Source of the DNA: an uncultured Micrococcales bacterium | GTDB lineage: Bacteria; Actinomycetota; Actinomycetes; Actinomycetales; Microbacteriaceae | NCBI GenBank assembly: GCA_903927775.1 | Contig: CAIYOE010000165.1 | Span: forward strand, 1 to 8,270 | DNA length: 8,270 nt | Direction: 5' to 3' | In this document: one piece after another, positions 5,485-8,270 of the stretch | Layout of the letters: each line of letters begins with the position of its first letter | How positions within the stretch are numbered: position 1 is the first letter of the stretch | The notes under the pieces: model-generated | Databases searched by the model: none | Told to the model about the DNA's origin: nothing | What the model saw: the letters and a program-made list of their open reading frames with translations, nothing else | Translations under genes and position numbers: made by a program

Positions 5485-7086
5485 GTGCTTCGTGGCGATG
5501 GATTCCTAAATCACGATCTAATGCCGGACGAAAAAGGTCCGCAGGATCAGTGCGGTGTATTCGGAGTCTGGGCACCTGGCGAAGAAGTAGCCAAGCTCGC
5601 GTTTTTCGCTCTCTACGCGCTGCAGCACCGCGGACAAGAATCCGCAGGAATTGCCACCTCTAACGGCAAAAAGATTCTGGTCTACAAGGATATGGGTCTG
5701 GTCTCGCAGGTATTTAGCGAGTCGGCTCTAGAGAGCCTGGTTGGCCACATCGCTATCGGACACAACCGCTACTCAACCACCGGTGCCTCTAGTTGGCGCA
5801 ACGCTCAGCCAACTCTGGGCCGAACCAGCAGCGGAACCGTGGCCCTTGCCCACAACGGAAACCTCACCAACACCGCAGACCTGTTGGAGCTTTTGGCCAG
5901 GCGCTACCCCGGTCAGTCCAGCAACGAAATTACCGGTGGAAACACCACCGACACCGCAGTTTTGACCGCACTTATGGCCGGCGACCTAGACCACACCCTA
6001 GAAGCCACCGCGCTGGAGCTTTTGCCACAGGTAAAGGGTGCGTTCTGCTTGGCGTTCATGGATGAAACCACCCTCTACGCCGCCCGCGACCCGCAGGGCG
6101 TTCGCCCTCTGGTGCTTGGTCGACTAGAGCGCGGTTGGGTTGTTGCATCCGAGACCGCGGCGCTTGATATTGTGGGCGCTAGCTTTGTGCGCGAGGTAGA
6201 GCCTGGCGAGCTAATCGCCATTGACGAAAACGGTTTGCGTTCCACTCGATTCGCAGAGACGAAGCGTGCGGGCTGTGTCTTTGAATACGTTTATCTGGCT
6301 CGCCCGGACACCACCATCAATGGTCGTCAGGTCTATGAATCCCGTGTGGACATGGGTCGAACTTTGGCTCGCGAATACCCGGTCGAGGCGGATCTGGTTA
6401 TCCCAACTCCCGAGTCCGGAACTCCAGCGGCTATTGGTTACTCACAGGAATCGGGCATTCCATTCGGTCACGGTCTGGTCAAAAACGCGTATGTGGGCCG
6501 CACCTTTATCCAGCCATCGCAGACCATTCGTCAGCGCGGTATTCGTCTCAAGTTGAACCCGCTCAAAGAGGTAATCCGCGGCAAGCGAATTGTTGTCATC
6601 GATGATTCAATCGTGCGTGGTAACACTCAGCGAGCCCTGGTTGCAATGCTTCGCGAGGCCGGCGCTGCCGAGATCCACATTCGCATTTCGTCGCCTCCAA
6701 TCACCTGGCCTTGCTTCTACGGAATCGACTTTGCCACCCGCGCCGAGCTGGTTGCCAGTGGCGTTGGAGTAGAAGACGTGCGTGCCTCGATTGGTGCGGA
6801 CAGCCTGGGATATTTGACCAAGGATGGCATGATCGCTGCCACCCACCAGAGCGAGTCAGAACTTTGTACCGCATGTTTCACGGGTGTCTACCCGATTGAG
6901 CTGCCGGCTGCCGAGCGCCTGGGCAAGAACCTGCTGGAGCGCCCAACCGGCAGTGCCTCAGACGACACCGTATCGAGTGCCGCGGCCACCGTGCTGGCTG
7001 AAACCGACTCTGCCGCTTGCAACCCTGGCCCAGATAGCGAACTAGACGCACTGGTCCGTGCCCAACAGGAGACCCTGAATGACTAA
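5485..7086 (+). CDS. purF: Amidophosphoribosyltransferase (glutamine PRPP amidotransferase)
   Basis: This is the first committed enzyme of purine synthesis: glutamine + PRPP gives phosphoribosylamine. It has 533 residues. The N-terminal Ntn-type glutaminase domain has its catalytic cysteine at C23 (DQCGVFGVW), so residues 1-22 are a propeptide to be removed. Further glutaminase motifs are GHNRYSTTG (92-100) and AHNGNLTN (122-129). The PRPP loop of the C-terminal transferase domain is VVIDDSIVRGNT (370-381). Four cysteines match the 4Fe-4S ligands of the Bacillus subtilis enzyme class: C264 (AGCVFEYVY), C410 (WPCFYGID), C461 and C464 (ELCTAC). A clustered, oxygen-labile, nucleotide-inhibited enzyme is therefore expected. 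The last 45 or so residues (Ser/Ala/Asp-rich) look disordered. The start is GTG. The end overlaps purM by 8 nt. Confidence 0.97.
   Translation: MLRGDGFLNHDLMPDEKGPQDQCGVFGVWAPGEEVAKLAFFALYALQHRGQESAGIATSNGKKILVYKDMGLVSQVFSESALESLVGHIAIGHNRYSTTGASSWRNAQPTLGRTSSGTVALAHNGNLTNTADLLELLARRYPGQSSNEITGGNTTDTAVLTALMAGDLDHTLEATALELLPQVKGAFCLAFMDETTLYAARDPQGVRPLVLGRLERGWVVASETAALDIVGASFVREVEPGELIAIDENGLRSTRFAETKRAGCVFEYVYLARPDTTINGRQVYESRVDMGRTLAREYPVEADLVIPTPESGTPAAIGYSQESGIPFGHGLVKNAYVGRTFIQPSQTIRQRGIRLKLNPLKEVIRGKRIVVIDDSIVRGNTQRALVAMLREAGAAEIHIRISSPPITWPCFYGIDFATRAELVASGVGVEDVRASIGADSLGYLTKDGMIAATHQSESELCTACFTGVYPIELPAAERLGKNLLERPTGSASDDTVSSAAATVLAETDSAACNPGPDSELDALVRAQQETLND
7068..7071 (+). promoter_or_regulatory. 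Ribosome binding site of purM inside purF
   Basis: GGAG within the last codons of purF is 7 nt before the purM ATG at 7079. It decides this start and shows that purM is translated from the purF message. Confidence 0.7.
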
Positions 7087-8188
7087 CGCCTATGCGGCTA
7101 GCGGTGTAGACACCGAGGCCGGCGACCTGGCCGTAGAACTAATGAAGAAGGCCGTTTCGGCAACTCATAACTCGTTGGTCGTTGGTGGACTTGGCGGCTT
7201 TGCGGGCATGATGGACGTCTCGTTCCTCAAGTCTTACGAACGCCCACTTTTGGCCACCAGCACCGATGGCGTTGGCACCAAGGTTGCTATCGCCCAGGCG
7301 ATCGACAAGCACGACACCATTGGCCAAGACCTTGTGGGCATGGTGGTAGACGACATCGTTGTCACCGGTGCCAAGAGCCTTTTCATGACCGACTACATCG
7401 CCTGCGGAAAGGTTGTGCCACAGCGCATTGCCGACATCGTTCGCGGTATCGCCGAGGCTTGTTCCGCGGTTGATGTTGCGTTGGTTGGCGGAGAGACTGC
7501 CGAGCACCCTGGTTTGCTTCACCCCGATGAATACGACGTGGCAGGTGCTGCCACCGGTGTGGTCGACGCAGCCAAGTTGCTGAGCGCCGGGCGCGTTCAA
7601 ACCGGAGACGTGGTTCTTGGGCTTGAGGCCAGCGGGTTCCACAGCAACGGTTACAGCCTGGTGCGCAAGATTGTCGCCGACAGCAAACTGGATTACACCA
7701 AGACCGTTTCGGAGTTCGGCTCGGACCGCTCCTTGGGCGAAGTGCTGCTTACCCCGACTCGTCTTTACACCCGAGTGCTGAACCACCTGCTGGAGAGCGA
7801 ACTGGGACAATACGTGCACGCCATGAGTCACATTACCGGCGGCGGAATCGCAGCCAACCTGTCTCGTATTTTGCCGGACTACGTGACCCTCGATGTCGAG
7901 CGATCCACCTGGAAGCCACTGGACATGTTTAGCGTTCTTGCCAGCTGGGGCGACTACGACCTCAAAGACCTAGAGAGCACCTGGAACCTAGGACTTGGTT
8001 TTGCAGTTGTGGTCAAGGGCGGCTTTGCCGAGGCAATCAGTGCCCAGTTGAATGCGGCCGGTGTAAAGACCTGGCAACTTGGAATCATCGAGAGTACCGC
8101 TTGCGATCTAGAAGCCATGGGTTACACCTACCAGGCCAAGGGTGTCCGCGGTGGCGGAGTTCGCCTGGTTGGCAACTACGCTCAGTAA
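7079..8188 (+). CDS. purM: Phosphoribosylformylglycinamidine cyclo-ligase (AIR synthetase)
   Basis: The enzyme closes the imidazole ring: FGAM + ATP gives AIR, the fifth step of purine synthesis. Its 369 residues are close to the usual 345-370. Family motifs in order are GLGGFAGMMDV (37-47), the ATP/metal loop ATSTDGVGTKVAIAQ (59-73), DLVGMVVDDIVVTGAKSLFMTDYIACGK (84-111), VALVGGETAEHPG (133-145), GLEASGFHSNGYSLVRKI (181-198), LTPTRLY (224-230) and MSHITGGGIAANLSRILP (249-266). The C-terminal RGGGVRLVGNY is typical of the actinobacterial form. The ATG at 7079 overlaps the purF end by 8 nt and has a good ribosome site. A hairpin terminator follows 12 nt after the stop, so purM is the last gene of this set. 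Confidence 0.97.
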   Translation: MTNAYAASGVDTEAGDLAVELMKKAVSATHNSLVVGGLGGFAGMMDVSFLKSYERPLLATSTDGVGTKVAIAQAIDKHDTIGQDLVGMVVDDIVVTGAKSLFMTDYIACGKVVPQRIADIVRGIAEACSAVDVALVGGETAEHPGLLHPDEYDVAGAATGVVDAAKLLSAGRVQTGDVVLGLEASGFHSNGYSLVRKIVADSKLDYTKTVSEFGSDRSLGEVLLTPTRLYTRVLNHLLESELGQYVHAMSHITGGGIAANLSRILPDYVTLDVERSTWKPLDMFSVLASWGDYDLKDLESTWNLGLGFAVVVKGGFAEAISAQLNAAGVKTWQLGIIESTACDLEAMGYTYQAKGVRGGGVRLVGNYAQ

Positions 8189-8200
8189 GTTTTAGCGATG

Positions 8201-8229
8201 AAAAAAGGGTGCCGATTGGCACCCTTTTT
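8201..8229. terminator. Bidirectional intrinsic terminator after purM
   Basis: The arms GGGTGCC (8207-8213) and GGCACCC (8218-8224) pair perfectly around a GATT loop, and the flanking six A (8201-8206) and five T (8225-8229) extend the stem. Because each strand ends the hairpin in a T-run, it can stop transcription coming from purM and from the convergent right-hand gene. Confidence 0.9.
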
Positions 8230-8232
8230 GCG

Positions 8233-8270
8233 TTAGTAGTCGCTTGGGTAGATCAAGCCAATCTGCGACC
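8233..8270 (-). CDS. Possible 3' end of a convergent gene, unidentified
   Basis: Beyond the terminator one minus-strand frame reads SQIGLIYPSDY and then a TAA stop at 8235-8233, placed 3 nt from the T-run of the two-way terminator. That position is what one expects for the end of a convergent gene. Eleven residues are too few to name a product. In mycobacteria a DUF3073 gene converges on purM, but this tail does not obviously match it. Low confidence rests on context alone. Confidence 0.35.
   Translation of the reverse strand, partial: SQIGLIYPSDY

Noticed and set aside
7139..7831. 230-residue minus-strand open frame opposite purM
   Set aside because: Long antisense frames are expected opposite GC-biased genes; its residues mirror conserved purM motifs and no family is recognisable.

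Overview
The window looks like a piece of an actinobacterial chromosome, most likely from a Microbacteriaceae-type organism with a moderate GC content (mid-50s percent by eye, low for that family, as in the small-genome freshwater 'Luna' lineages). This placement is inference. It rests on the purF-purM pair preceded by a sterol-carrier-like gene (an arrangement I know from actinobacteria such as the mycobacterial Rv0807-purF-purM region), on the protein sequences, and on possible leaderless GTG starts. No rRNA, tRNA, mobile element, CRISPR array or sign of horizontal transfer was seen.

Layout. Two gene sets diverge from a short intergenic region at about 4400-4494. Leftward (minus strand) run a four-repeat integral membrane protein of the COG4705 type, an OmpR-family response regulator, a sensor histidine kinase, purD, and the first 92 codons of purC, which is cut by the window edge. 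Gaps are 20, 12 and 22 nt, and purD and purC overlap by one base, so the set can be read as one transcript. Possible internal leaderless promoters sit just before the kinase and before purD. Rightward (plus strand) run a sterol-carrier-family protein, a stand-alone DUF1905 protein, a small two-helix membrane protein, purF and purM. The first three are packed with a 1-nt gap and a 4-nt overlap, a 48-nt spacer precedes purF, and purF and purM overlap by 8 nt. A strong bidirectional hairpin terminator follows purM and separates it from what may be the 3' end of a convergent gene at the right edge.

How the genes fit together. purF, purD, purM and purC encode steps 1, 2, 5 and (in the common bacterial numbering) 7 of de novo purine synthesis: PRPP to phosphoribosylamine, to GAR, later FGAM to AIR, and CAIR to SAICAR. 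The two-component pair and the membrane protein form a separate sensory/transport-like unit lodged between the two halves of the purine cluster. Their adjacency suggests that the membrane protein is regulated by, or works with, the two-component system. Whether this has any link to purine supply cannot be decided from sequence.

Most of the window is ordinary core metabolism. The points worth a second look are the membrane protein plus two-component unit with its fourfold W-G-D repeat, the matching TANNNT-6 nt-GTG layouts before the kinase and purD, the inverted repeat over the purD start, and the 20-bp-phased direct repeat before purF.
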